A DNA stretch of 64,000 bases from Caballeronia zhejiangensis (GCF_000698575.1 NZ_JFHD01000006.1:62001-126000); one strand, 5' to 3'; shown: positions 8,693 through 18,205, numbered from the stretch's first letter. A program made the numbers and translations. Notes: a model not told the origin generated them from the letters alone.

Positions 8693-10096
8693 ATGCACAT
8701 CCACATCCTCGGCATCTGCGGCACCTTCATGGGCGGACTTGCCGTCCTGGCGCGCGAGGCGGGCCACAAGGTCACCGGCTGCGACGCCGGCGTCTACCCG
8801 CCGATGAGCACGCAACTCGAAGCCCAGGGCATCGAACTGATCGAAGGTTACGGCATCGAGCAGCTCGCGCTCGAGCCGGATCTCTTCGTCATCGGCAACG
8901 TGGTGACGCGCGGCAATCCGCTGATGGAAGCCATCCTCGATCGCGGCCTGCCATACACATCGGGCCCGCAGTGGCTCGGCGAGCATGTGCTGAACGGCAA
9001 ATGGGTGCTCGCGGTGGCGGGCACGCACGGCAAGACCACGACGAGCTCGATGCTCGCATGGCTGCTCGAAGACGCGAGCATGAATCCCGGCTTTCTGATC
9101 GGCGGCGTGCCGCTGAACTTCGGCATTTCCGCGCGCCTGACCGATTCGAGCTTCTTCGTCATCGAAGCCGACGAGTACGACACCGCATTCTTCGACAAGC
9201 GTTCGAAGTTCGTGCATTACCGTCCGCGCACGGCCGTGCTCAATAATCTCGAATTCGATCACGCCGATATCTTCCCCGATCTCGCGGCCATCGAAACGCA
9301 ATTCCACCACCTTGTGCGCACGGTGCCGGGCGTCGGGCGCATCGTCACGAACGGGCGCGAGACAGCGCTGGAACGCGTGCTCACGCGCGGCTGCTGGTCG
9401 GGCGTCGAACGCTTCGGCGTCGAAGGCGGATGGGAGGCGCTGCCCGTCGAACAAGGCGCGGCCGTCGACGAGCAGTTCGCCGTGTACTGGGAAGGCGAGC
9501 GCCAGGGCGTCGTCGACTGGCAGGTGCAGGGCGAGCACAATCGGATGAACGCGCTCGCTGCGATCGCGGCCGCGCGCTCGGTCGGCGTGCCGGCGGCGCA
9601 ATCGGCGAAATCGCTCGCAAGTTTTCGCAACGTTAAGCGGCGCATGGAAGTGAAGGGCAGCGTCGACGGCGTCACCGTCTACGACGACTTCGCGCATCAT
9701 CCGACCGCAATCGAGACGACCGTCGCGGGCCTGCGCACGCGCATCGGCAATTCGGATACGTCGCGCATCCTCGCCGTGCTGGAGCCGCGCTCGAACACGA
9801 TGAAACTCGGCACGATGAAAGCGCAATTGCCGGCGAGTCTCGCGGGCGCGGATCTCGTCTTCGGCTACGGCGCGCGCGAAGGCCGCGACAAGCTCGGCTG
9901 GAACCTCGCAGAAGCGCTCTCCCCGCTCGGCGACAAGGCGCGGGCATTCGACGAAATCGAACCTCTGGTGAAGGCGGTCGCGGCCGCCGCGCGCCCCGGC
10001 GACCACGTACTCGTGATGAGCAACGGCGGCTTCGGCGGCGTCCATCAGAAACTGCTCGACGCGCTTTCGGCGCGTGGCGCAGGAGGACATTCGTGA
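8693..10096 (+). CDS. mpl: UDP-N-acetylmuramate:L-alanyl-gamma-D-glutamyl-meso-diaminopimelate ligase
   Basis: A 467-residue Mur-ligase-family enzyme that joins recycled murein tripeptide to UDP-MurNAc, returning wall fragments to peptidoglycan synthesis in the cytoplasm. The N-terminal Rossmann loop is MHIHILGICGTFMGG, the ATP P-loop AGTHGKTT lies at 109-116, and the central-domain EADEYDTAFFD and C-terminal YDDFAHHPTA motifs are those of Mpl rather than MurC. Full length. It overlaps the next gene by four bases. Confidence 0.95.
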   Translation: MHIHILGICGTFMGGLAVLAREAGHKVTGCDAGVYPPMSTQLEAQGIELIEGYGIEQLALEPDLFVIGNVVTRGNPLMEAILDRGLPYTSGPQWLGEHVLNGKWVLAVAGTHGKTTTSSMLAWLLEDASMNPGFLIGGVPLNFGISARLTDSSFFVIEADEYDTAFFDKRSKFVHYRPRTAVLNNLEFDHADIFPDLAAIETQFHHLVRTVPGVGRIVTNGRETALERVLTRGCWSGVERFGVEGGWEALPVEQGAAVDEQFAVYWEGERQGVVDWQVQGEHNRMNALAAIAAARSVGVPAAQSAKSLASFRNVKRRMEVKGSVDGVTVYDDFAHHPTAIETTVAGLRTRIGNSDTSRILAVLEPRSNTMKLGTMKAQLPASLAGADLVFGYGAREGRDKLGWNLAEALSPLGDKARAFDEIEPLVKAVAAAARPGDHVLVMSNGGFGGVHQKLLDALSARGAGGHS

Positions 10097-10692
10097 TTCT
10101 CTATCTGCACGGCTTTCGCTCGTCTCCCCAATCGTTCAAGGCGCGCGTGATGCACGCGCGGCTCGCGGAACTCGGGAGGCTCGGCGAATGGCAGTGCCCG
10201 TCGCTGCCGGTATCGCCGTGCGATGCCGTCGCGCTGGCCGAATCGCTCGCGGCGGGCGAGAAAGCGGGCGATGTGACCGTCGTCGGCAGTTCGCTCGGCG
10301 GCTATTACGCGACGTATCTCGCGGAGAAACACGGCTGGCGCGCCGTGCTGCTCAATCCGGCGGTCGTGCCGGATCGCGATCTGAGCCATTTTCTCGGCGA
10401 GCAGCCGTTGTGGCACGGCGGCGGAACGATCACCGTGCTGCCGCGCCATCTCGACGAGTTGCGCGCGCTCAAGGTCGAATCGATCACGCGGCCCGAGCGC
10501 TACTATCTGATCGCGGCGACGGGCGACGAAGTGCTCGATTACCGCACGATGCTCGACCACTATCCCGGCGTGCGAACCACGCTGATTCAGGGCAGCGATC
10601 ACGCGATCAGCGACTTCCCGGCTTATCTCGCCGATGTCATCGCGTTCTGCGACCAGGCGCCGCCACCCGTGCGCGCGACCGCAGCCGCCTGA
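10093..10692 (+). CDS. YqiA/YcfP-type alpha/beta-hydrolase
   Basis: A 199-residue alpha/beta-hydrolase of the small YqiA/UPF0227 esterase group. The oxyanion region is YLHGFRSSP (4-12), the nucleophile elbow GSSLGG places the catalytic Ser at 67, an acid is likely in ATGDEVLDY and the histidine in GSDHAIS. The start is GTG 10093, fixed by AGGAGG at 10081-10086 and by the GTGA overlap with the mpl stop, so it is translationally coupled to mpl. The natural substrate is unknown. Confidence 0.85.
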   Translation: MILYLHGFRSSPQSFKARVMHARLAELGRLGEWQCPSLPVSPCDAVALAESLAAGEKAGDVTVVGSSLGGYYATYLAEKHGWRAVLLNPAVVPDRDLSHFLGEQPLWHGGGTITVLPRHLDELRALKVESITRPERYYLIAATGDEVLDYRTMLDHYPGVRTTLIQGSDHAISDFPAYLADVIAFCDQAPPPVRATAAA

Positions 10693-10754
10693 GCCCATTC
10701 ATTCGCCGGCGCGCGGCAAGCGCGGCCCGGTCCACCGTTTTACGAGAGTATTGA

Positions 10755-12809
10755 GTGAACGTTTTCTTCGAGGAATCGGGTAGTTTCAAGGCCGGATCGG
10801 TGTTGTCGAAACAGGGCGACGCGTTCCAGGTCGAATTGCCGGGCGGCCGGCGCGCGAAAGTGCGCGCGAAAGACGTGCTGATCGAGTTCGAGAAGCCCGC
10901 AGCCGGCGATCTGATGCAGGAAGCCGACGCCATCGCGCAGGAGATCGATCTCGACTTCCTGTGGGAATGCGCGCCCGACGAGGAATTTCCGTTCGCCGCG
11001 CTGGGCGCGGATTACTTCGGCGACAAGTTCGGACCCGCCGAACGCGCGGCGCTCGTCCTGCGCATGCACGGCGCGCCGGTTTACTTCCGGCGCAAAGGGC
11101 GCGGCCAGTATCAGCGCGCGCCGCAGGAACAATTGCAGATGGCGCTCGCGTCGCTCGAACGCAAGCGTCAGCAGGCGCTCGTGCAGCAGGGCTGGGAAGA
11201 GGAACTGAAGGCGGGCAAGCTGCCCGATGCGCTGAAGGGCAAGGCGATCGGCCTGCTCACGAAGCCGGACAAGAATTCGATCGAGTACAAGGCGCTCGAA
11301 GCGGCGGCGGCGGCGCGCGGCATCTCGCAGGCGCGGCTGATGCTCGAATGCGGCGGCATCGCGTCGCCCCGACAGTTGCACGAGGCGAAGTTCCTGTCGG
11401 AGTTCTTTCCGCACGGCATTGGCTTTCCGTCGGTACAGCCGGGACCGCTGCCCGAGGATTTGCCGGAAGCGCACGTCGAAGCGTTCTCCATCGACGACGT
11501 CACCACCACCGAAATCGACGATGCCTTCTCCGTCGAGCATCTTTCGGATGGCCGCGTGCGCGTGGGTATCCACATCGCGGCGCCGGCGCTCGGCATTACG
11601 CGTGGCGACACGATCGACGCCATCGCGCGCGGGCGTCTCTCCACGGTCTACATGCCCGGCGACAAGATCACGATGCTGCCCGACAACGTCGTCGACGTGT
11701 TCACGCTCGGCGAGGGCGGGCTGCGCCCGGCGCTGTCGCTGTACATCATCGTGAATCGCGAGACGCAGGATATCGTCGCCACTGAAACGCGCGCCGAACG
11801 CGTGTTCGTGAAAAGCAACCTGCGCCACAACCATCTCGACGAGTTCGTCACCGAGGAAACGCTCGCGGCCGGCACGGGCGACTATCCGCACAAGGAAGAC
11901 ATCGCGGTGCTGTGGCCGCTCGCGCAGGCGCTCTTCGAAAAGCGTCAACAGGCGCGCGCGACTTACGGCCTCAAGCGCGAAGTGCAGCGCAACAACGACT
12001 TCAACTTTTATGTCGATGGCGAGCACATCACGATCACGCCGCGCCGTCGCGGTTCGCCGCTCGATCTGATCGTCGCGGAACTGGCGATTCTCGCGAATTC
12101 GTCGTGGGGCGCGTTCCTCAACGATCACGGCGTGCCGGGCATCTATCGCTCGCAGCGCGGCTTCGGCGGTCCGGGACCGAAACGCACGCGCATGCAGACG
12201 ACGCCCGCGCCGCACGAAGGCCTCGGCGTCGCGCAATATGCGTGGAGCACGTCGCCGCTGCGCCGTTATGTCGACCTCGTCAATCAATGGCAGTTGCTCG
12301 CGTGCGTGCAGCATGGCGTGACGGCCAAGCTCGCCGCGCCGTTCAAGCCGAAGGACGCGGACCTTTTCGCCGTCGTGCAGGGTTTCGACGACACGTACAC
12401 CGCGTATGCCGATCACCAGCGCCGCATGGAGTATTTCTGGTGCCTGCGCTGGCTCAAGCAGGAGAACAGGAAGCACGTTCCCGCTTCGGTCATCAAGGAC
12501 GATCTCGTGCGGCTCGAAGAGATTCCGCTGATCCTGCACGTGCCCGGCCTCGGCGTGCATGCGCGCGGCACGCGTGTGATGCTCGAAGTCGTATCGATCG
12601 ACGAGCTGACGGTCGAAGCATCGTGCCGTCTGCTGCACGTGATCGACGCGCCGTCCGCGAGCGCGCCGGTCGAGGAAGAAGAGGCGGAAGAAGAGATCAT
12701 CGAGACGAGCGATCTTTCTGCCGAAAGCGAAGCCGAAGCGCAGGCGGAAGCGTCGGTGGAGCAACCACAACCGGAAACGCCCGACAACGCGCAGGAACCG
12801 ACGCCATGA
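10755..12809 (+). CDS. RNB-domain exoribonuclease (RNase II/R family)
   Basis: A 684-residue 3'-5' exoribonuclease. The RNB catalytic core begins near residue 245, with the metal-binding acidic motif in IDDVTTTEIDDAFSVEH and later the conserved YAWSTSPLRRYVDLVNQ. It is a short variant found in beta-proteobacteria that lacks the full cold-shock domains of RNase R. The last 45 residues are an extremely acidic tail (EEEEAEEEIIETSD and beyond), probably unstructured. The start is GTG 10755. The stop overlaps the aroE start (ATGA), so aroE is coupled to it. Confidence 0.9.
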   Translation: MNVFFEESGSFKAGSVLSKQGDAFQVELPGGRRAKVRAKDVLIEFEKPAAGDLMQEADAIAQEIDLDFLWECAPDEEFPFAALGADYFGDKFGPAERAALVLRMHGAPVYFRRKGRGQYQRAPQEQLQMALASLERKRQQALVQQGWEEELKAGKLPDALKGKAIGLLTKPDKNSIEYKALEAAAAARGISQARLMLECGGIASPRQLHEAKFLSEFFPHGIGFPSVQPGPLPEDLPEAHVEAFSIDDVTTTEIDDAFSVEHLSDGRVRVGIHIAAPALGITRGDTIDAIARGRLSTVYMPGDKITMLPDNVVDVFTLGEGGLRPALSLYIIVNRETQDIVATETRAERVFVKSNLRHNHLDEFVTEETLAAGTGDYPHKEDIAVLWPLAQALFEKRQQARATYGLKREVQRNNDFNFYVDGEHITITPRRRGSPLDLIVAELAILANSSWGAFLNDHGVPGIYRSQRGFGGPGPKRTRMQTTPAPHEGLGVAQYAWSTSPLRRYVDLVNQWQLLACVQHGVTAKLAAPFKPKDADLFAVVQGFDDTYTAYADHQRRMEYFWCLRWLKQENRKHVPASVIKDDLVRLEEIPLILHVPGLGVHARGTRVMLEVVSIDELTVEASCRLLHVIDAPSASAPVEEEEAEEEIIETSDLSAESEAEAQAEASVEQPQPETPDNAQEPTP

Positions 12810-13648
12810 AAGACCAATACGCGGTGATCGGCAATCCGATCGAGCACAGCAAATCGCCGTGGATTCACGCGCAGTTCGCCGCGCAGACCCGCGAGCCGAT
12901 CGAATACGGCCGCATTCTCGGGCCGCTCGATGGCTTCACGCGTGAAGTGAAGGCGTTCATCGCGTCGGGCGGACGCGGCATGAACGTCACCGTGCCGTTC
13001 AAGCTCGAAGCGCACGCGCTCGCCGATTCGCTGTCGCCGCGCGCGGCAGCGGCGGGCGCGGTGAACACGCTCGCCTTCGGGCCGGATGGCGTGCGCGGCG
13101 ACAACACCGATGGCGTCGGCCTCGTGCGCGACATCGAAGTGAATCTCGGCGTGAGTCTGAAAGGCGCGCGCATTCTGCTGCTCGGCGCGGGCGGCGCGGC
13201 GCGCGGCGTCGTGCTGCCGATCTTCGATCGCGCGCCGGCCGCCCTCACCATCGTCAACCGCACGGCGGCGAAGGCGCTTCAGCTCGTCGATCAGTTCGCG
13301 CAGAACGCGTCCGAGTGCGGCGTGCGTTTTTCGGGCGGCGGCGCCAACAGCGCGGAAGCCGGGCAGTACGACGTGATCGTCAACGCGACCGCGGGCAGCC
13401 TCGACGCCGCCTTGCCCGATTGCGACGACAGCGCGTTCGGCGCGGGCACGCTCGCCTACGACATGATGTACGGCGCGCAGCCGACCGTCTTCATGCAACA
13501 CGCGTCGAAGCTCGGCGCGCGCGCATCGGACGGTCTCGGCATGCTGGTCGAGCAGGCCGCTGAATCGTTTTTCATCTGGCGCGGCGTGCGCCCGGATGGC
13601 GGCGCGGTGCTGCGCGATCTGCGCGCCGCGCTGGCCGCGAAAGCCTGA
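12806..13648 (+). CDS. aroE: Shikimate dehydrogenase
   Basis: A 280-residue NADP-dependent enzyme that reduces 3-dehydroshikimate to shikimate in aromatic amino acid synthesis. The substrate motif [12 protein letters not shown] (7-18), the catalytic Lys66 in NVTVPFK, the catalytic Asp in GDNTDG and the nucleotide loop GAGGAARG are all present. The start ATG 12806 overlaps the upstream stop by four bases; mtgA starts one base after the aroE stop. Confidence 0.96.
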   Translation: MKDQYAVIGNPIEHSKSPWIHAQFAAQTREPIEYGRILGPLDGFTREVKAFIASGGRGMNVTVPFKLEAHALADSLSPRAAAAGAVNTLAFGPDGVRGDNTDGVGLVRDIEVNLGVSLKGARILLLGAGGAARGVVLPIFDRAPAALTIVNRTAAKALQLVDQFAQNASECGVRFSGGGANSAEAGQYDVIVNATAGSLDAALPDCDDSAFGAGTLAYDMMYGAQPTVFMQHASKLGARASDGLGMLVEQAAESFFIWRGVRPDGGAVLRDLRAALAAKA

Positions 13649-13649
13649 C

Positions 13650-14408
13650 ATGACCACCGCGCCCGTCGGCAGCCAGGGCAGCCGCTCGCCGCGCGTGCGC
13701 AAAGCGGTGCGGCTCGGCCCTGCGCGCTGGATCGCGTACGGCATATCGGTGCTCGGCATCGCGTTCATCGCGACGCAAATGTGGTTCTTCGCGCAGATCG
13801 GCATCTGGACGATCGTCAATCCCGGTCCGACGGCCTTCATGCGCGCCGACGCGTGGACGCTCGCGAAGACGCATCCGGGCATTTCGCTGCAACGCACCTG
13901 GGTGCCGTACGAGCAGATTTCGCGCAATCTGAAGCGCGCGATCATCGCTTCGGAAGACGCGAATTTCGTCAATAACAACGGCTACGAAACCGACGCCATT
14001 CTTCAGGCGTGGGAGAAGAACAAGGCGCGCGGAAAAATCGTCGCGGGCGGCTCGACCATTTCGCAGCAGCTCGCGCGCAACCTGTTTCTGTCGCGCGAAA
14101 AGAGCTATGTGCGCAAGGCGCAGGAGCTCGTCATCACCTGGATGCTCGAGTTCTGGATGGACAAGGAACGCATCTTCGAGATCTACCTGAATTCGGTCGA
14201 GTGGGGCAACGGCGTGTACGGCGCGGAAGCGGCGGCGCGGTATTACTACAAGACATCGGCGGCGAAACTGACGGCCTGGCAGAGCGCGCGGCTTGCGGTG
14301 ATGCTGCCGCGTCCGAAGTATTTCGACGACCATCGCAATGCGCCGTATTTGTCGCAACGCGCGGGCGTCATCGCACGGCGGATGGGGGCGGCGGAACTGC
14401 CGCAGTGA
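13650..14408 (+). CDS. mtgA: Monofunctional biosynthetic peptidoglycan transglycosylase
   Basis: A 252-residue inner-membrane GT51 glycosyltransferase that polymerises lipid II into glycan strands. One transmembrane segment lies at about 25-48 ([21 protein letters not shown]). The GT51 motif [10 protein letters not shown] carries the catalytic Glu, followed by [16 protein letters not shown] and the motif [24 protein letters not shown]. No transpeptidase domain is attached. The start ATG 13650 follows the aroE stop by one base; the in-frame ATG at 13596 lies inside aroE and is rejected. Confidence 0.95.
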   Translation: MTTAPVGSQGSRSPRVRKAVRLGPARWIAYGISVLGIAFIATQMWFFAQIGIWTIVNPGPTAFMRADAWTLAKTHPGISLQRTWVPYEQISRNLKRAIIASEDANFVNNNGYETDAILQAWEKNKARGKIVAGGSTISQQLARNLFLSREKSYVRKAQELVITWMLEFWMDKERIFEIYLNSVEWGNGVYGAEAAARYYYKTSAAKLTAWQSARLAVMLPRPKYFDDHRNAPYLSQRAGVIARRMGAAELPQ

Positions 14409-14435
14409 AATTTAGCTGGCCGCGATAAACAATGC

Positions 14436-14463
14436 AAAGCCCTGATAATTCAGGGCTTTTTTG
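14436..14463 (+). terminator. Intrinsic terminator after mtgA
   Basis: Perfect arms AAAGCCCTGA and TCAGGGCTTT around a TAAT loop, then a T-run. It ends the mpl-to-mtgA transcript. Confidence 0.9.
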
Positions 14464-14470
14464 TTTTCCA

Positions 14471-14492
14471 GAAGCTTTCGGCTGCAAGCTTC
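14471..14492. promoter_or_regulatory. Inverted repeat upstream of the sugar-cluster promoter
   Basis: GAAGCTT (14471-14477) and AAGCTTC (14486-14492) are perfect inverted arms around an 8-base spacer, just after the mtgA terminator. It could be a regulator site, but no factor is identified. Confidence 0.35.
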
Positions 14493-14500
14493 TCTCCCAT

Positions 14501-14523
14501 TATGTGAGCATGACGATCACATA
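14501..14523. promoter_or_regulatory. Candidate operator for the IclR regulator
   Basis: TATGTGA (14501-14507) and TCACATA (14517-14523) form perfect 7-base inverted arms with a 9-base spacer, ending one base before the proposed -35 hexamer. The nine-base spacer differs from the six-base spacer of a CRP site. Its place next to an IclR-family gene makes it the best candidate operator of the cluster. Confidence 0.5.
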
Positions 14524-14553
14524 TTGAATAAATCGAAGAGCCGGAACTACAAT
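14524..14553 (+). promoter_or_regulatory. Candidate sigma-70 promoter of the sugar cluster
   Basis: A -35-like TTGAAT (14524-14529) and -10 TACAAT (14548-14553) are separated by 18 bases. The -10 lies inside another inverted repeat (GCCGGA 14540-14545 with TCCGGC 14553-14558). The leader to the IclR start is about 200 bases and holds no gene; I see no other clear motif in it. Confidence 0.5.
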
Positions 14554-14756
14554 CCGGCCAAAGCCTGAAACGGCACACGCGTGCGACGACCGGAGCGACT
14601 TCCGGCGCGCACGACCAGAACAATGGAGACACGTCATGCATTCGATCGCACGCCCGCGCTCGCGGGCCTCCTTGCACGATTCGTACGCTCATTCCATCGG
14701 GGACGCGCCCGCGTGCGTCATCCGGCGCGCATCGTGATCGACGAGGGATTCGCGCC

Positions 14757-15686
14757 ATGACCAAATTCCAGACCCCTGAAACCGACGTCGCCGAGGCGGG
14801 CGCAGCGCGCGCCAAGTCCAACGGCGCGAGCGGGACGAAGCACACACCCGATCCCGACGCCATCGCGCTGCCGAGCGCGCTCGTCGACATCACGCCGCAG
14901 CAGGCGGGCACGCAGACGCTATTGCGCGGCCTCGCGATTCTCGAAGCCGCCGCGAACGGCGCGCGCGACCTGCGCGCGTTCGGCGCGGCGCTCGGCACGA
15001 CGCGCAGCACGACGCATCGGCTCGTGAGCTCGCTCGTGCAAGCGCGCTATCTGCGTCAGGTGCAGGGCGGCTATCTGCTCGGGCCGAAGCTCATCGAACT
15101 CGGCACGATCGCGCTCGAACAGATGCCGCTCACGACCGTCGCGCGCCCGCATCTGCAGGCGCTCGCCGAGCATACGCACGACACGATCCATCTCGGCGTG
15201 CGCGACGGCGACGACGTGCTCTACATCGACAAGATTCCGGGCACGCGCGGCCTGGAGATGCGTTCGCGCGTCGGGCACCGGATGCCGCTCGCGTCGACGG
15301 GCATCGGCAAGGCGATGATGCTCGACCTCGAAGCGAACGCGTGGAAGAAGCTGCTGGAAGCGTCGCATCGCGTGCTGGCGAGAATGAGCTTCAAGCCCGA
15401 CAACCGCCCCGACTTCGACACCTTCCAGCAGCGCATGACGCGCTATGCGCAAGGCGGCTTCACGTTCGATCTCGAAGAGAACGAGGCGTCGATCCGCTGC
15501 GTTGCCGCGCCGGTGCGCGATGCGTCGGGCGCGATCGTCGCGGCATTGTCGGTGGCGAGCACCATTCCCTACATGCCGCACGAGCGCATGGAGGAACTGA
15601 TTCCGGTCGTGCAGCGCGAAGCGCACGCGATCTCCGAGGAACTTGGCTGGCGCGCGCCGCAGGCCGCCCGCAGGATCAAGCGATGA
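14757..15686 (+). CDS. IclR-family transcriptional regulator
   Basis: A 309-residue regulator. After a charged 55-residue N-terminal tail, a winged helix-turn-helix covers about 57-115 (TQTLLRGLAILEAAANGARDLRAFGAALG, then TTRSTTHRLVSSLVQARYLR), followed by the IclR effector-binding GAF-like domain with SRVGHRMPLASTGIGKAMM and the FDLEENEASIRCVAAPV stretch. It is first in the galactose/arabinose cluster, overlaps dgoK by four bases and so is made together with the enzymes it probably controls. A sugar or sugar-acid effector is inferred from the context. Confidence 0.9.
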   Translation: MTKFQTPETDVAEAGAARAKSNGASGTKHTPDPDAIALPSALVDITPQQAGTQTLLRGLAILEAAANGARDLRAFGAALGTTRSTTHRLVSSLVQARYLRQVQGGYLLGPKLIELGTIALEQMPLTTVARPHLQALAEHTHDTIHLGVRDGDDVLYIDKIPGTRGLEMRSRVGHRMPLASTGIGKAMMLDLEANAWKKLLEASHRVLARMSFKPDNRPDFDTFQQRMTRYAQGGFTFDLEENEASIRCVAAPVRDASGAIVAALSVASTIPYMPHERMEELIPVVQREAHAISEELGWRAPQAARRIKR

Positions 15687-16657
15687 CCGCATCCGTTTCC
15701 ACGCCCGCGCTCATCGCGCTCGACTGGGGCACGACTTCGCTGCGCGCCTATCTGCTTGGCGCCGACGGTCTCGCCCTCGATACGCGCGCATCGTCGGCGG
15801 GCATCATGAATCTGCCGGCGGGCGGGTTCGATCAGGCGTTCGAGGAAACCTGCGGCGCGTGGCTCGACGCGCACGCGCACTTGCCGGTGATCGCGGCGGG
15901 CATGGTCGGCAGCGCGCAGGGCTGGGTCGAAGCGCCGTACGTCGAAACGCCGGCGAACGCCGATGCGCTCGTCGCGGGCATCGTCGATGTGAAGACGGCG
16001 CGCGGCGTCGTGCTGCATGTCGTGCCGGGCGTGCTGGAGCGCGGCGTGTTGCCCAACGTGATGCGCGGCGAGGAAACGCAGATTTTCGGCGCGCTGGCGA
16101 GCGAGCCGGCGCTCGGAAACGCGGGCGGCGCGCTGATCGGACTGCCGGGCACGCACGCGAAGTGGGCGTTCGTCGCCGATGAGCGCATCGAGCGTTTCTA
16201 CACCTTCATGACGGGCGAGACCTTCAGCGCGCTGCGCGATCACACGATCCTCGGCCGCACGATGCATCCCACCGCGACGCACGACGAACAGGCGTTCCTG
16301 CGCGGCGTCGATACGGCGCGCGATGCCGGTCATCCCGGCATGCTCGCGACGATCTTCAGCACGCGCACGCTCGGCCTCACGGGCCAACTGAGCGCGGAGC
16401 AGCAATCGGATTATTTGTCGGGCCTGTTAATCGGCCATGAATTGCGCGGGCTGAACGAAGTGCTTACGCGCGAACAATCCGCGCTCGCGGGAAAGCCCCT
16501 GCGCCTGATCGGCAACGATGCGCTTTGCAATCGCTATCGCGCCGCGCTCGCGCGTTTCGGATGCCACGGTGCCGCCACGGTCGCGCACGCCACCGAGCAC
16601 GGCCTTTATGGAATCGCCGCGCTGGCCGGGCTGGTCGCGGCCAGGCGCGCGGCCTGA
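15683..16657 (+). CDS. dgoK: 2-dehydro-3-deoxygalactonokinase
   Basis: A 324-residue kinase that phosphorylates 2-keto-3-deoxygalactonate in the De Ley-Doudoroff route. The N-terminus ALIALDWGTTSLRAYLL is the phosphate-binding loop of the ASKHA fold as found in DgoK; GLPGTHAKWAFV and FMTGETFSALRDHTILG are family motifs. The start ATG 15683 overlaps the IclR stop. dgoA follows after 15 bases, which supports the assignment. Confidence 0.93.
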   Translation: MTASVSTPALIALDWGTTSLRAYLLGADGLALDTRASSAGIMNLPAGGFDQAFEETCGAWLDAHAHLPVIAAGMVGSAQGWVEAPYVETPANADALVAGIVDVKTARGVVLHVVPGVLERGVLPNVMRGEETQIFGALASEPALGNAGGALIGLPGTHAKWAFVADERIERFYTFMTGETFSALRDHTILGRTMHPTATHDEQAFLRGVDTARDAGHPGMLATIFSTRTLGLTGQLSAEQQSDYLSGLLIGHELRGLNEVLTREQSALAGKPLRLIGNDALCNRYRAALARFGCHGAATVAHATEHGLYGIAALAGLVAARRAA

Positions 16658-16672
16658 AAAGGAGAGAACACG

Positions 16673-17350
16673 ATGCAGCCTCCCATCAATCTGCCCGCGC
16701 CCTACGGCATGCACGCCGGTCTCGCAAAGGCGTTCGCCGCGTGCCCGCTGATCGCGATACTGCGCGGCGTCACGCCCGCCGAAGCCGCCGATCACGGCCG
16801 CGCGCTCTATGAAGCGGGCTTTCGCATCGTCGAAGTGCCGCTGAATTCGCCGCAGCCGTTCGACAGCATCGCGGCGATCCGTCAGACGCTCCCCGCCGAT
16901 GCGATCGTCGGTGCGGGAACGGTGCTGCATCCGAGTTACGTCGATAGCGTGAAGGCCGCGGGCGGCGAGCTCATCGTGATGCCGCACAGCGACGCCGATG
17001 TCGTGCGCGCCGCGAAGGCGCAAGGTCTCGCGTGCGCGCCGGGCGTCGCGACGCCGAACGAGGCGTTTCTCGCGCTGAAGAACGGCGCGGACGTGCTGAA
17101 GATGTTTCCCGCCGAGCAACTCGGCCCAACGGTGACGAAGGCATGGCGCGCGGTGATCGCGAAGGACGTGCCGCTCGTGCCGGTCGGCGGTATTGCGCCG
17201 GACAACATGGAGCCGTTCTTGAGCGCAGGCGCGAACGGCTTCGGCCTCGGCTCGGCGCTCTACAAGCCGGGCCAGAGCGCGGACGTCACGGCGCGGCACG
17301 CGAAGGCGTTCATCGACGGACTGGCCGTTGCACGAGGCGCAGCCAAATGA
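16673..17350 (+). CDS. dgoA: 2-dehydro-3-deoxy-6-phosphogalactonate aldolase
   Basis: A 225-residue class I aldolase that splits KDPGal into pyruvate and glyceraldehyde 3-phosphate. It belongs to the KDPG/KDPGal family; the Schiff-base lysine lies in ADVLKMFPAEQLG, the active-site arginine in LIAILRGVTP and the phosphate loop is VPVGGI. It pairs with dgoK, not edd, so the galactonate substrate is favoured. Its stop overlaps the next start (ATGA). Confidence 0.93.
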   Translation: MQPPINLPAPYGMHAGLAKAFAACPLIAILRGVTPAEAADHGRALYEAGFRIVEVPLNSPQPFDSIAAIRQTLPADAIVGAGTVLHPSYVDSVKAAGGELIVMPHSDADVVRAAKAQGLACAPGVATPNEAFLALKNGADVLKMFPAEQLGPTVTKAWRAVIAKDVPLVPVGGIAPDNMEPFLSAGANGFGLGSALYKPGQSADVTARHAKAFIDGLAVARGAAK

Positions 17351-18123
17351 ACCGCCTCGCCGGCAAGGTCGCGATGGTCACGGGCGCGGGACGCGGCATC
17401 GGCGCGGCGATCGCGCTGGCGTTCGCGCGCGAGGGCGCACGCGTCGCGCTCGCGGAACTCGACATCGGCACGGCCCGCGAAACGGCCGAGCGCATCGGGG
17501 AAGAAACCGGCGCGAACGTCATCGCGGTCGAAACGGACGTGACGCAAAGCGCATCGGTGAAGGAAGCCGTCGCGCAGACCGAAGCCGCGCTCGGCCCGCT
17601 CGACGTGCTCGTGAACAACGCCGGCATCAACGTGTTCTGCGATCCGCTCACGATGACCGACGACGACTGGCGCCGCTGCTTCGCCGTCGATCTCGACGGC
17701 GTGTGGAACGGCTGCCGCGCGGTGCTGCCGGGCATGGTCGAGCGCGGGCGCGGCAGCATCGTGAACATCGCGTCGACGCACAGCTTCAAGATCATTCCGG
17801 GCTGCTTTCCGTATCCGGTGGCGAAGCACGGTGTGATCGGCCTCACGCGCGCGCTCGGCATCGAGTACGCGCCGAACAACGTGCGCGTGAATGCGATCGC
17901 GCCGGGTTACATCGAAACGCAACTGACGCTCGACTGGTGGAATTCGCAGGCTGATCCGAAGGCCGCGCGTCAGGCGACGCTCGATCTTCAGCCGATGAAG
18001 CGTATCGGCGAGCCGCGGGAAGTCGCGATGACGGCGGTGTTCCTCGCATCGGACGAGGCGCCGTTCATCAACGCGAGCTGTATCACCGTGGATGGCGGGC
18101 GAAGCGCGCTGTACCACGACTGA
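17347..18123 (+). CDS. SDR-family sugar dehydrogenase (first copy)
   Basis: A 258-residue classical short-chain dehydrogenase/reductase. The cofactor loop is TGAGRGIGAA, the NNAG structural motif is present, Ser lies in IASTHS, and the catalytic pair is in YPVAKHG (YxxxK). The overall sequence is close to the L-fucose/L-arabinose/D-galactose 1-dehydrogenase group of Burkholderia, which oxidises the sugar to its lactone. The coupled start (ATGA overlap with dgoA) puts it firmly in the pathway, but the sugar specificity is inferred. Confidence 0.8.
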   Translation: MNRLAGKVAMVTGAGRGIGAAIALAFAREGARVALAELDIGTARETAERIGEETGANVIAVETDVTQSASVKEAVAQTEAALGPLDVLVNNAGINVFCDPLTMTDDDWRRCFAVDLDGVWNGCRAVLPGMVERGRGSIVNIASTHSFKIIPGCFPYPVAKHGVIGLTRALGIEYAPNNVRVNAIAPGYIETQLTLDWWNSQADPKAARQATLDLQPMKRIGEPREVAMTAVFLASDEAPFINASCITVDGGRSALYHD

Positions 18124-18205
18124 AGCAAACGAGATCACGAAAGAATGACGCACTGGCCGCTGTGCGGACATCAATCAACAAGAAAGCGGCCACACACTTC
18201 GTAGC

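Noticed and set aside
13596-13649. An earlier mtgA start
   Set aside because: It lies inside aroE and adds residues unrelated to MtgA; ATG 13650 directly follows the aroE stop.
14501-14523. A CRP site (TGTGA and TCACA)
   Set aside because: The spacer is nine bases rather than the six of a CRP site, and the arms extend symmetrically to seven bases, so a local regulator site is preferred.
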